A stretch of DNA of 8,575 nt from Gammaproteobacteria bacterium (GCA_005877675.1 VBNZ01000041.1:1-8575); one strand, 5' to 3'; shown: positions 1 through 7,286, counted from the first letter of the stretch. The notes: generated by a model from the letters alone, not told the origin. Made by a program: numbers and translations.

Positions 1-1194
1 CATGTCCTCGGGCAAACCTCCGACGTTGTGATGCGACTTGATCACATGCGCCTTGCCGGTCTTGCTGCCGGCCGACTCGATCACGTCGGGATAGATCGTG
101 CCCTGCGCGAGCCACCGAATGCCCTGCAGCTTGTGCGCCTCTTCGTCGAAAATTTCGATAAAGAGACGACCGATGACCTTGCGCTTGGCTTCGGGGTCGT
201 CCTGACCGCCCAATGCGGCGAAATAACGCTCGGCGGCGTTGACGCGTATCACGTTCACACCCATGTTCTTGGCCATCGTCGCCATGACCTGATCGCCTTC
301 GCGCCAACGCAGGAGGCCGGTGTCGACGAACACGCAGGTCAACTGATCACCGATCGCGCGCTTGAGCAGTGCGGCGACGACGGACGAGTCGACGCCGCCG
401 GAAAGCCCGAGCAGCACGCGATCGTTGCCAACTTGCGCACGAATGCGCGCGACGGCGTCGTCGATGATGTTCGCCGGTGTCCACAGCGTGCGGCAACCGC
501 AGATATCGACGACGAAGCGGCGCAGGATTTCCGCGCCGTGTTCGGTGTGCGTGACCTCGGGATGAAACTGCACGCCGTACCACCGACGCGATTCGTCGGC
601 CATCGCTGCGATCGGCAGATCGTCGGTCGCCGCCGTGATCGCGAAGCCCGGCGGCACGGCGGTGACGCGATCGCCATGCGACATCCAGACATCGATGGAG
701 CCGTCGGGCGCAAGATACGGCACGACCGACGGCGCAGCATTCGATTGCGCAGCGCCGCTTTGCGGACCAATCCAGCTCTCACCCTCGCCGATGTTTTGCG
801 GCACATCGGGCTGCAACTGACTCAGCAACGCGCTCTGGCGCAACACGCGTACACGCGCGTGGCCGAATTCGCGCGTGTGCTCGGCCTCGGTCTTGCCGCC
901 GAGCTGCGCGGCCATCGTCTGCATGCCATAGCAGATGCCAAGCAGCGGCCGCTTGGCATCGAACACCTGCTGCGGCGCGGCCGGCGCGTCGACCAGAGTC
1001 GTCGATTCAGGACCGCCGGAAAGGATGATGCCCTTCGGCGCAAACTTCGCGATTTCGGCCGGATCGTGATCCCAAGCCCAGATCTCGCAGTACACGCCGA
1101 TCTCGCGGATGCGCCGCGCGATCAGCTGCGTATACTGCGCGCCGAAGTCGAGGATCAGGATTTTGTCGGTGTGGATGTTCTGGGCGGTGGACAT
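1..1194 (-). CDS. guaA: GMP synthase (glutamine-hydrolysing) GuaA, 3' end outside window
   Basis: GuaA aminates XMP to GMP using ATP and ammonia from glutamine, the last step of guanine nucleotide synthesis in the cytoplasm. The reading frame is open from the ATG at 1194 to the window edge, giving 398 residues; E. coli GuaA has 525, so the C-terminal dimerisation domain is missing here. The N-terminal class I glutamine amidotransferase domain begins with ILDFGAQYTQLIARRIRE and holds the triad Cys88 (GICYGMQ), His211 and Glu213 (VQFHPEVTHTEHG). The ATP pyrophosphatase domain follows with P-loop LSGGVDSS at 264-271 and the XMP-site region IYPDVIESAG at 368-376. Cys88 to His211 is about 28 residues longer than in E. 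coli, because of a Gly/Ser/Ala/Gln/Pro-rich insertion around residues 129-165. The start is 19 bases after the toxin stop, with no clear Shine-Dalgarno, so translation may depend on coupling to the upstream genes. Confidence 0.97.
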   Translation of the reverse strand, partial: MSTAQNIHTDKILILDFGAQYTQLIARRIREIGVYCEIWAWDHDPAEIAKFAPKGIILSGGPESTTLVDAPAAPQQVFDAKRPLLGICYGMQTMAAQLGGKTEAEHTREFGHARVRVLRQSALLSQLQPDVPQNIGEGESWIGPQSGAAQSNAAPSVVPYLAPDGSIDVWMSHGDRVTAVPPGFAITAATDDLPIAAMADESRRWYGVQFHPEVTHTEHGAEILRRFVVDICGCRTLWTPANIIDDAVARIRAQVGNDRVLLGLSGGVDSSVVAALLKRAIGDQLTCVFVDTGLLRWREGDQVMATMAKNMGVNVIRVNAAERYFAALGGQDDPEAKRKVIGRLFIEIFDEEAHKLQGIRWLAQGTIYPDVIESAGSKTGKAHVIKSHHNVGGLPEDM

Positions 1195-1213
1195 CGGGTA
1201 TTTGGATTTGAGT

Positions 1214-1672
1214 TTATTCAGGGCTAGCGTCAGATAGGACCGCATCAAGCATCGGATGCGTCGACGCAGCGAACGGATCGACGACCGTCACGCCGCGCCA
1301 GGTGAATCCGTCCTGCATGTCTTTAGATAGCAGTAAACGGCAGTTTGCTTCGGCGGCGGTGGCGAGGATGACTGCGTCCCAAATGCGCAACTTGTGAGCG
1401 ACGACGAGGTCCATCGCCGACAGCAGGGCCGCGTAAGAAGTGTCGGCCGGCGCAAACGCGTCGCGCCACCCGAGCACCGCCTCGCGCGCGTCCTCAGCGC
1501 GGCGTTTCGCCTTCCTCGTGAGCACATGGAATAGCTCTCCGAGCACTTGCACTGGCAGAAAGGTTTCGTTGCGCGGCAGACGACACACGATGTCGCGCGC
1601 AACGTCGCGCCGATGCCTGTCGTTGATATCCTCGGCGTAGACCAGGAAACTCGTATCGAGCGCGACCCGCAT
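1214..1672 (-). CDS. PIN-domain (VapC-type) ribonuclease toxin
   Basis: This is a 152-residue PIN-domain protein, the toxin half of a type II toxin-antitoxin pair. VapC toxins are Mg-dependent ribonucleases that cut tRNA, rRNA or mRNA when freed from antitoxin; the target here cannot be read from sequence. The acidic active-site set is complete: Asp6 (ALDTSFLVYAED), Glu46 (VLGELFHVL), Asp99 (LRIWDAVILATA) and Asp118 or Asp121 (LLLSKDMQDG), in the usual order and spacing. I chose the ATG at 1672, which overlaps the antitoxin stop as TGATG; an in-frame TTG one codon upstream (1675) is a less likely start. The overlap indicates translational coupling to the antitoxin. The stop lies only 19 bases before guaA on the same strand. 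The gene looks intact, so the toxin is probably active. Confidence 0.92.
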   Translation of the reverse strand: MRVALDTSFLVYAEDINDRHRRDVARDIVCRLPRNETFLPVQVLGELFHVLTRKAKRRAEDAREAVLGWRDAFAPADTSYAALLSAMDLVVAHKLRIWDAVILATAAEANCRLLLSKDMQDGFTWRGVTVVDPFAASTHPMLDAVLSDASPE

Positions 1673-1917
1673 CAATCGCGCCCGTACAATTCGTCACGCG
1701 ACCAGGGGCCGATTTTCACGAAAGATTGTGACGCCAAACGCGCGAGCAATGCGTTGCGCGCCGCCTCCGTGGTTTTCCGATCGGCGTCAATCGGCACGAT
1801 CTTGGCGACGGGCTTGCCGTGCGACGTGACAACATAGGTTGCGCCTTCCTCGCGTACGCCACGCAACAACTGCGAAAAGTTTCGGTTGGCATCTGCGGCA
1901 GAAATGGGTTCTTCCAT
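1672..1917 (-). CDS. Phd/YefM-family antitoxin
   Basis: This is an 81-residue antitoxin that should bind and neutralise the PIN toxin encoded directly downstream. The N-terminal half, ISAADANRNFSQLLRGV followed by YVVTSHGKPVAKIVP, is the Phd/YefM DNA-binding fold, which normally represses its own operon. The C-terminal tail (about residues 47-81, ending in WSRDELYGRD) is charged and variable, as expected for the toxin-wrapping segment. The ATG at 1917 is preceded by AGGT with 8 bases of spacing, a usable ribosome binding site. The stop codon overlaps the toxin start. A perfect palindrome begins 17 bases upstream of the start and is the likely operator. Pairing of Phd/YefM antitoxins with PIN toxins is common, so family assignment is firm; target specificity is unknown. 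Confidence 0.92.
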   Translation of the reverse strand: MEEPISAADANRNFSQLLRGVREEGATYVVTSHGKPVAKIVPIDADRKTTEAARNALLARLASQSFVKIGPWSRDELYGRD

Positions 1918-1934
1918 AGTGCGGCACCTAAATT

Positions 1935-1951
1935 GTAGTGATATTCACTAC
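1935..1951. promoter_or_regulatory. Palindromic operator of the toxin-antitoxin operon
   Basis: GTAGTGATATTCACTAC is a perfect inverted repeat with two 7-bp arms around a 3-bp TAT centre. It lies 17 bases upstream of the antitoxin start in a locally AT-rich gap. Phd/YefM antitoxins, usually in complex with their toxin, bind such palindromes over their own promoter. The operator role is inferred from symmetry and position. Confidence 0.7.
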
Positions 1952-1966
1952 TATCTTATAAACCAA
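1938..1966 (-). promoter_or_regulatory. Candidate promoter of the toxin-antitoxin operon
   Basis: On the minus strand, TTGGTT (1966-1961) and TATCAC (1943-1938) are 17 bases apart and could be -35 and -10 boxes, with the -10 inside the palindrome. An alternative -10 is TATAAG (1960-1955), which matches the consensus at five of six bases but lacks a good -35. In either reading a protein bound to the palindrome would block initiation. A local promoter would let the pair, and possibly guaA downstream, be transcribed independently of guaB. Confidence 0.35.
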
Positions 1967-2012
1967 TGGATAAGCAAGCGCCACCGTAGACATTTGCATG
2001 CCTGTAGGCCCG

Positions 2013-3446
2013 TCAATCCATCCGGTAATTCGGCGCTTCCTTGGTGATCGCTACATCGTGCACATGCGACTCACGCACCCCGGCGCTGGTGATGCGCACG
2101 AAATGCGGCTTGGCGCGCATCTCATCGATGGTCGCGCAGCCGACATAACCCATCGCCGAACGCAAGCCGCCGCTCAGCTGATGAATGATGGCGCGTAGCG
2201 GTCCACGGTACGGCACGCGACCTTCGATGCCTTCGGGTACGAGCTTGTCGGCATCGGATTCGTCTTGGAAATAACGATCCTTCGAGCCTTTCTGCATCGC
2301 GCCGAGCGAGCCCATGCCGCGATACGATTTGTAGCTGCGACCCTGATACAGCTCGACTTCCCCGGGTGCTTCTTCGGTGCCGGCGAACATGCCGCCGATC
2401 ATTACGCAGTTCGCGCCGGCGCTGAGCGCCTTGGCTATATCGCCGGAATAACGAATGCCGCCGTCGGCGATCAGGCACGCGCCGGTATCGCGGATTGCCT
2501 CGGCTACCATGTTCACCGCGGAAATCTGCGGCATGGTGCAGATCGAGCCCGGACCGACGCCGACCTTGACCGCGTCCGCACCCGCATCGATGAGCGCCTT
2601 CGCCGCATCGCCGGTGACGATGTTGCCGCCGATCACCTGCATCTGCGGAAAGTTCTTCTTCACCCAGCGCACGCGATCGAGCACGCCCTGCGAGTGGCCA
2701 TGCGCGGTATCGACGACGATCACATCGACGCCGGCCTCGACCAGCGCGCGCACGCGCTCGTCGGTATCGCCACCGACGCCGACCGCGGCGCCGACACGCA
2801 GGCGCTCGTGCTGGTCTTTGGCCGCATCCGGATTGTCGTGCGCCTTCTGGATGTCCTTGACCGTGATCAGGCCGCGCAGCTGGAACGCGTCGTTGACGAC
2901 AAGCACTTTCTCGATGCGGTGCCTGTGCAGGAGCTGCAGCACCTCATCCTCGCTCGCGCCTTCCTTCACCGTAACGAGGCGCTCCTTGCGCGTCATGATG
3001 TTCTTTACCGGATCTTCAGGCTTCTTCTCGAAACGCAAATCGCGGCTGGTAACGATACCGACGAGCTGCTCGCCGTCGACGACCGGCACGCCGGAAATAT
3101 TCTTCGCGCGCACGAGCGCCATGACTTCGCGGATCGATGTCGCCGGCCCGACCGTGATCGGGTCGCGAATCACGCCGGCTTCGAACTTCTTGACCAGCCG
3201 TACTTCGGCCGCCTGTTGTTCGACCGACATGCTCTTGTGGATGATGCCGATGCCGCCGCACTGCGCCATCGTGATCGCGAGGCGTGCCTCCGTCACGGTG
3301 TCCATCGCGGAGGAAAGGATCGGAATATTCAGGTGAATGTCGCGCGTCAGACGCGTGCCGAGGCTGACGTCGCGCGGCAACACGTTGGAGTAAGCGGGGA
3401 CAAGCGAGACGTCGTCGAACGTCAAAGCTTCGGTCAGGATGCGCAT
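2013..3446 (-). CDS. guaB: IMP dehydrogenase GuaB with a deleted catalytic loop
   Basis: IMP dehydrogenase oxidises IMP to XMP with NAD, the committed step to GMP; GuaA then uses the XMP. The 477-residue protein starts at the ATG at 3446 (MRILTEALTFDDVSLVPAYS). A (beta/alpha)8 barrel is interrupted by two CBS domains at about residues 90-200. Recognisable barrel elements are VVDTAHGHS (245-252), IGGNIVTG (272-279), VGVGPGSICT with catalytic Cys303, IADGGIR (326-332), the SYKSYRGMGSLGAM segment (371-384) and the flap EGIEGRVPYRG (405-415) with its Arg-Tyr dyad. Oddly, Cys303-Thr304 is followed directly by Met-Pro-Gln-Ile-Ser. E. coli has ICTTRIVTGVGVPQITA here, so eight residues are absent, and the second threonine, which helps activate water, is replaced by Met305. 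Activity is therefore doubtful, although every other motif and the frame are intact. The gene diverges from the plus-strand sulfatase-type gene. Confidence 0.95.
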   Translation of the reverse strand: MRILTEALTFDDVSLVPAYSNVLPRDVSLGTRLTRDIHLNIPILSSAMDTVTEARLAITMAQCGGIGIIHKSMSVEQQAAEVRLVKKFEAGVIRDPITVGPATSIREVMALVRAKNISGVPVVDGEQLVGIVTSRDLRFEKKPEDPVKNIMTRKERLVTVKEGASEDEVLQLLHRHRIEKVLVVNDAFQLRGLITVKDIQKAHDNPDAAKDQHERLRVGAAVGVGGDTDERVRALVEAGVDVIVVDTAHGHSQGVLDRVRWVKKNFPQMQVIGGNIVTGDAAKALIDAGADAVKVGVGPGSICTMPQISAVNMVAEAIRDTGACLIADGGIRYSGDIAKALSAGANCVMIGGMFAGTEEAPGEVELYQGRSYKSYRGMGSLGAMQKGSKDRYFQDESDADKLVPEGIEGRVPYRGPLRAIIHQLSGGLRSAMGYVGCATIDEMRAKPHFVRITSAGVRESHVHDVAITKEAPNYRMD

Positions 3447-3484
3447 GGAGGAAAGACCTGAGCGAACGAGCGGATAAACCCGTT

Positions 3485-3512
3485 ATTATACGGCATCGTC
3501 CGGCGCTGCGCA
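3485..3512 (-). promoter_or_regulatory. Candidate guaB promoter
   Basis: On the minus strand a perfect TATAAT (3490-3485) lies 38 bases upstream of the guaB ATG, which would put transcription start near 3478 and leave a short leader of about 30 bases. The -35 is poor: TGCGCA at 3512-3507, 16 bases away, matches TTGACA at three positions. A short inverted repeat CCGT-N6-ACGG (3480-3493) overlaps the -10 and may be a regulator site or chance. AGGT lies 9 bases before the guaB ATG. The gap to the divergent gene is only 113 bases, so both promoters must fit here; I see no convincing plus-strand promoter. Confidence 0.55.
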
Positions 3513-3559
3513 TTTGTTCGAGTCTCAGTTCGCGTCGCATTCCTTACCACCGGTTCCCG

Positions 3560-5413
3560 ATGCGCCAACCGATACGCGGCTCCACCTCATTCCTCCCGCC
3601 TCGTCGCACCGGGCTGATCGGCGCTGTCGGCGTGTTAGTGCTGTTCTGTGCGCTGATCGCGTTGCGCGCCGCGGTGTTGTACGAAGTCACCGACGGCCTT
3701 GCCGACTGCCCGATCTGCATGGCAGCGACAGCCGCACAGCAGGATGCGACCCTGTACGCCCTGCTGCTGGTATTCACAGGGCTGGCGTTCCTCACGCGGC
3801 GCTATTGGCTGCAATTGCCATGGCTGCTGCTCAGCGCGTGTTTGATTTTCGTCTACGCGATCGATGCCACGGTGACCAAGACGCTGACCCAGCGCCTGTA
3901 CCTGTTCGACGTGATCAAATTCGGCAAGGAGCTCAGCGCAATCACGCGCTTCAGCAATATTTTTCTCGAAACGGCCGCAGGCAAGCTTGCGCTTGCGGTC
4001 GCTTTGGTCGGCATCGCCGTGCTGGTCCTCGCTGCGCTGCCGCGGCCATCGCGGCCGCGAATGAGTATCTATTGTTTCGTCGCCGCTGTACCGCTCGCAC
4101 TGCTCGGGCGCTGGCAGCCGCCGACCATGCAATACATCCACAACGAATTGCTGCTGAACCTGCTCGCAGCGAATCTCAACCTCGGCGTGGACAAGCCCTA
4201 TAGCGCCGTTTTCGAAAGAAAAATCGCCGAGGAATACGCGCCGCCGCAGCCGCTGTGCGAGGCCGGGCAGGCGCTGCATCCCAATGTCATCGTCGTGGCC
4301 GTCGAATCCTTGTCGACACATCACAGCCAGCTTTTCGGCGGTTTTCGCGATCTGACGCCGCGGCTCGACGCGATGGCGCGCGAGCATACCTATTTTCCGG
4401 ATTTCATCGCCAACGGCTTCACCACCGACGGCGGCATGATCGCGATGATCACCGGGCAATCGCCGATTCCGCAGATCGGGCGCTATCAGAGTGCGGAGGC
4501 CTTTGCCGGATTCGACGACCCGCACGGCGCCCTGCCCGAGATCGTGCACGCGCAAGGCTACACCGCGCACTTCTTCACGACCGGCGACCTGGGTTTTCTG
4601 GACAAGTCCAAATGGCTCAAGACGCTGCAATTCGACAGCTGGGAGGGCGCCGAGCAGCCATTCTACGAGGGCTGGAAGCGTCGCCATTTCAATGCAGCCG
4701 AAGACAAGGCGCTGTATCTGCGCTTCCTGCAGTGGCTCGATGCGCGCAAGGACAACGCGGCGCCGTATCTTGCGTATGTGCTTACGGTTTCGACTCACCC
4801 GCCCTTCATCAATCCGCAGACCGATCAACCCGACGAACTCGGGGCGTTCCGCTATGCCGATGCGCAGCTGGGAATGTTCTACGACGAACTGCAGAAACGC
4901 GGCTTTTTCAGCAACGGCATTTTGCTCGTTTCCGGCGACCATCGCAGCATGAGTCCGCTGTGGGCACAGGAACAGCAGCGTTTCGGCTCGAGCGCGCTGG
5001 CGCGCACGCCGTTCGTCGTCGCCACCGACCTGCCGATCGCGCGAGGTGCGATCGCATCGAGGTTTTCGCAAACCGATATTGCCCCATCGATCGCCGACAT
5101 GACCGGTGCACAGAGCTGTCGCACGCCCGCACAAGGCGTGTTTCTGCGCGCGCAACCGCAGGCACCGCAATACATCACGCATGTCGGCGGTGATCGTCGC
5201 AACGACGTCGATATCTACTTCGAACAGCAACGGGCGAAGATTGCGCTCGACGGCGATGCGACGCGCTGGATCGGTCCGCAACCGGAAAACTGGCGTCAGA
5301 TCTACGACGGCATCTTGCTCGATCGCATGCGTCGCGGTGCTGTCAACGAGAACATAATCGACGAGATCGTACGGCTGCGCACCCCGCAACCGCCGCCGGC
5401 TACCACGAAGTGA
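3560..5413 (+). CDS. Membrane-anchored LtaS-type sulfatase/phosphotransferase domain protein
   Basis: This 617-residue protein has the lipoteichoic-acid-synthase layout: five predicted transmembrane helices (about residues 18-40, 63-80, 82-102, 142-160 and 168-183), then a periplasmic alkaline-phosphatase/sulfatase-fold domain from about residue 240. Conserved catalytic positions are visible: Glu249 (VVAVESLSTH, metal ligand), Thr288 (GFTTDGGM, nucleophile matching Thr300 of S. aureus LtaS), His413 (TVSTHPPF) and Asp460-His461 (VSGDHRS, metal ligands). Gram-negative relatives move phosphoglycerol, phosphoethanolamine or similar head groups onto periplasmic glucans or envelope lipids, but many are uncharacterised and the substrate cannot be assigned. 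The ATG at 3560 is the only suitable start; the short Arg-containing leader before helix 1 suits an inside-facing N-terminus, but no Shine-Dalgarno is obvious. It ends 13 bases from the convergent TRAP operon. True sulfatase activity is unlikely because the nucleophile is threonine rather than a C/S-x-P-x-R motif. Confidence 0.9.
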   Translation: MRQPIRGSTSFLPPRRTGLIGAVGVLVLFCALIALRAAVLYEVTDGLADCPICMAATAAQQDATLYALLLVFTGLAFLTRRYWLQLPWLLLSACLIFVYAIDATVTKTLTQRLYLFDVIKFGKELSAITRFSNIFLETAAGKLALAVALVGIAVLVLAALPRPSRPRMSIYCFVAAVPLALLGRWQPPTMQYIHNELLLNLLAANLNLGVDKPYSAVFERKIAEEYAPPQPLCEAGQALHPNVIVVAVESLSTHHSQLFGGFRDLTPRLDAMAREHTYFPDFIANGFTTDGGMIAMITGQSPIPQIGRYQSAEAFAGFDDPHGALPEIVHAQGYTAHFFTTGDLGFLDKSKWLKTLQFDSWEGAEQPFYEGWKRRHFNAAEDKALYLRFLQWLDARKDNAAPYLAYVLTVSTHPPFINPQTDQPDELGAFRYADAQLGMFYDELQKRGFFSNGILLVSGDHRSMSPLWAQEQQRFGSSALARTPFVVATDLPIARGAIASRFSQTDIAPSIADMTGAQSCRTPAQGVFLRAQPQAPQYITHVGGDRRNDVDIYFEQQRAKIALDGDATRWIGPQPENWRQIYDGILLDRMRRGAVNENIIDEIVRLRTPQPPPATTK

Positions 5414-5426
5414 GCGAGTTCGAGAA

Positions 5427-6704
5427 TTACCTCACCAGCACCAGCGAAAGTTCCGGCCAGTAAGTGACGATCAGCACACACAGCAGCAAGATCGCGTAGA
5501 ACGGCAGGCAGGCGCGGATGATCGTGGTCGCCGGTTTATTGAAGCGCGCGGCTGCGATGAACAGGTTCATGCCGGCCGGCGGCAGGAAGATGCCGATTTG
5601 CAGATTGGCGAGGAAGATGATGCCCAGATGCACCGGATCGACCTTGTAATGCAACGCAATCGGCAGCACCAGCGGCACGAGAATGATGATCGCCGGAAAC
5701 CCTTCGAGCAGCATACCGAACACGAGCAGGAACGCGTTGAGTACGAGCAGGAAGCCGAGCTTGCTCGAGATTCCCGATTGCAGCCAGCCGAACAGTTGCT
5801 CCGGCACGTCGGCATCGATCAGCCAGTTGGTCAGCGCGAGCGAAAAGCCGAGCACGATGAGAATCGCACCGACCAGCAGCATCGCCTCGCGGATCACGCG
5901 CGGCAGTTCGACGAGCTTGATCTCGCGCCGGATCAGCACGGTAACGATCAAAACGTACAGCGCGGTCGCCGCCGCGGCCTCCGATGGCGCAAGTACGTGC
6001 GCATAGATGCCGATCAGGATCACGAACGGCAACGGCAGTTCCCACGCCGCATCTTTCACGGCAGCCCACAATTCGCCGCGCGCAGGCGCGGGCGGGCGTG
6101 GTAGGCCACGTGCGTGCCAGCCGCTGTACAGCGACAGCAGCGCGATCATCAACAGGCTCGGCAAGAGACCCGCCTTGAACAGCGCATCGATCGCAACCGG
6201 CGGCGTGGTGTGGAACTGTTGCGCCACCACGCCGTAGAGAATCAGCGGCATCGATGGCGCAAGCAGCAGGCCGAGACTGCCCGCCGACGTGAGCAAACCG
6301 AGTGAGAAACGCTCACCGTACTGCGCCTGGCGCATCGCCGGATAAAGCACCGCACCGAGCGCGACGAGCGTCACGCCAGTCGCACCAGTAAAGGCGGTAA
6401 AGAATGCGCAAGCGCACACGGCCACGATCGCGAGCCCGCCCGGCAGCCAGCCGAACAATGCATTGGTCAGGCGCACGAGTCGGCGTGGCGCCTGGCTTTC
6501 CGCGAGCAGATAGCCGGCAAGCGTGAACAGCGGGATCGCGATCAGCGCCGGCATGTCGGCGAGGCGATAGAACTCGATCGCGACAGCCGTACCAGGCTGC
6601 CCCGATGCGCCGAAGCCGAGCAGCGCTATCGCGGCGATCAGTGCGAATAGCGGCGCACCGAGCGCGGCGAGGACCAACAGCGCGCCGCTGATCAGCCAGA
6701 TCAT
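5427..6704 (-). CDS. dctM: TRAP transporter large permease subunit DctM
   Basis: This is the 425-residue large membrane subunit of a TRAP transporter, the part that couples solute uptake to an ion gradient (usually sodium) in the inner membrane. It is hydrophobic throughout, with about a dozen transmembrane or hairpin segments. Family signatures include MPALIAIPLFTLAGYLLAES (about 51-70), the first repeat FFTAFTGATGVTLVALGAVLYPAM (about 101-124), SLGLLLAPSMPLILYG and, in the second half, LEGFPAIIILVPLVLPIA and NLQIGIFLPPAGMNLF. Length is normal for the family and no lesion is seen. The ATG at 6704 overlaps the DctQ stop as ATGA and is preceded by GAGGG with 6 bases of spacing, so translation is coupled. 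It is the last gene of the operon and converges on the sulfatase-type gene; no hairpin-plus-T-tract terminator is visible in the 13-base gap. Confidence 0.96.
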   Translation of the reverse strand: MIWLISGALLVLAALGAPLFALIAAIALLGFGASGQPGTAVAIEFYRLADMPALIAIPLFTLAGYLLAESQAPRRLVRLTNALFGWLPGGLAIVAVCACAFFTAFTGATGVTLVALGAVLYPAMRQAQYGERFSLGLLTSAGSLGLLLAPSMPLILYGVVAQQFHTTPPVAIDALFKAGLLPSLLMIALLSLYSGWHARGLPRPPAPARGELWAAVKDAAWELPLPFVILIGIYAHVLAPSEAAAATALYVLIVTVLIRREIKLVELPRVIREAMLLVGAILIVLGFSLALTNWLIDADVPEQLFGWLQSGISSKLGFLLVLNAFLLVFGMLLEGFPAIIILVPLVLPIALHYKVDPVHLGIIFLANLQIGIFLPPAGMNLFIAAARFNKPATTIIRACLPFYAILLLCVLIVTYWPELSLVLVR

Positions 6705-7276
6705 GCGCGCCCCTCATCGTTCTCACCAACTGCTGGTGGCGCGTGCAGCAATTCGGTTGTGGCAAGCCCAGGAACGTGGCTGGGCTCGGCGAAGGCGCGC
6801 AGCACAAAGCGCAGCGCCATCATGCCGAATCCGAACGGCAGCACGCTTTCGAGCAACCATGGCGGCAGCCACGGCACGCCATCGCCGGTTGCATTTGCCG
6901 GCGTACTGAAATCGATGCCGACGAAGCCAATGCTGTACCACGTCATGGCCGCACAAATGCCTGCGGCAAATAGCATCGTCAGCACGCGAGCGACACGCTG
7001 TGCACCGCGCGGTAGAAAGCGTTGCAGCACATCGACCGCGATGTGCTTGTCCTCACGCACCGCGGCGAGCGCGCCGAGCATTGCGGCCCACACGACGAGC
7101 GTGCGCAGAAACGGATCGGCCCAGGAGAATCCGCCGCCGATCGCATTGCGCAGAAAAATCTGCGCGCCAGCGAGCACGACCAGCACGAGCACGAGCACGG
7201 TCAATGCCCATTCCTCGATCCCGTGCAGCCAGCGCAACGCCGTCTTGGCCGCGGTCCCCGGTTTCGTATCGTTCAC
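6701..7276 (-). CDS. dctQ: TRAP transporter small permease subunit DctQ
   Basis: This is the small four-helix membrane subunit that pairs with DctM. With the GTG start at 7276 it is 191 residues, with helices near 23-43, 54-73, 95-117 and 141-161. The family signature GGGFSWADPFLRTLVVWAAMLG (split here as GGGFSWADPF and LRTLVVWAAMLG), followed by AVREDKHIAVDVL, is clear: a Trp-containing amphipathic stretch, then helix 2 and an acidic/His turn. I chose GTG at 7276 because it lies 10 bases after the DctP stop and has AAGG 8 bases upstream. A longer open frame to 7477 would add an Arg-rich stretch overlapping DctP by about 190 bases and is not credible. The stop overlaps the DctM start. Confidence 0.93.
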   Translation of the reverse strand: MNDTKPGTAAKTALRWLHGIEEWALTVLVLVLVVLAGAQIFLRNAIGGGFSWADPFLRTLVVWAAMLGALAAVREDKHIAVDVLQRFLPRGAQRVARVLTMLFAAGICAAMTWYSIGFVGIDFSTPANATGDGVPWLPPWLLESVLPFGFGMMALRFVLRAFAEPSHVPGLATTELLHAPPAVGENDEGRA

Positions 7277-7286
7277 TCGCCGCGCC

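Noticed and set aside
28..1227. A 399-residue plus-strand open frame over guaA
   Set aside because: It is antisense to a complete, motif-rich GuaA reading frame. Its composition (many Arg, Asp, His, Ala) is typical of antisense frames in GC-rich DNA.
1955..1974. CTTAT-N10-ATAAG as a second operator
   Set aside because: Five-base AT-rich arms are likely by chance in this AT-rich gap and do not match the 17-bp palindrome next to it.
2000..2009. GCCTGTAGGC as a guaB terminator stem
   Set aside because: The stem is only 4 bp with a 2-base loop and is not followed by a T tract on the minus strand.
2265..3461. Plus-strand open frames of 398 and 293 residues over guaB
   Set aside because: Both are antisense to guaB and show no recognisable domain; long antisense frames are expected at this GC content.
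3635..5389. A 584-residue minus-strand open frame opposite the sulfatase-type gene
   Set aside because: The plus strand encodes membrane helices and catalytic motifs in the right order. The antisense product is Arg/Gln/His-rich and resembles nothing known.
5414..5426. Shared terminator between the convergent sulfatase-type gene and dctM
   Set aside because: The gap is 13 bases, and no stem-loop with a T run was found there or in the adjoining coding ends.
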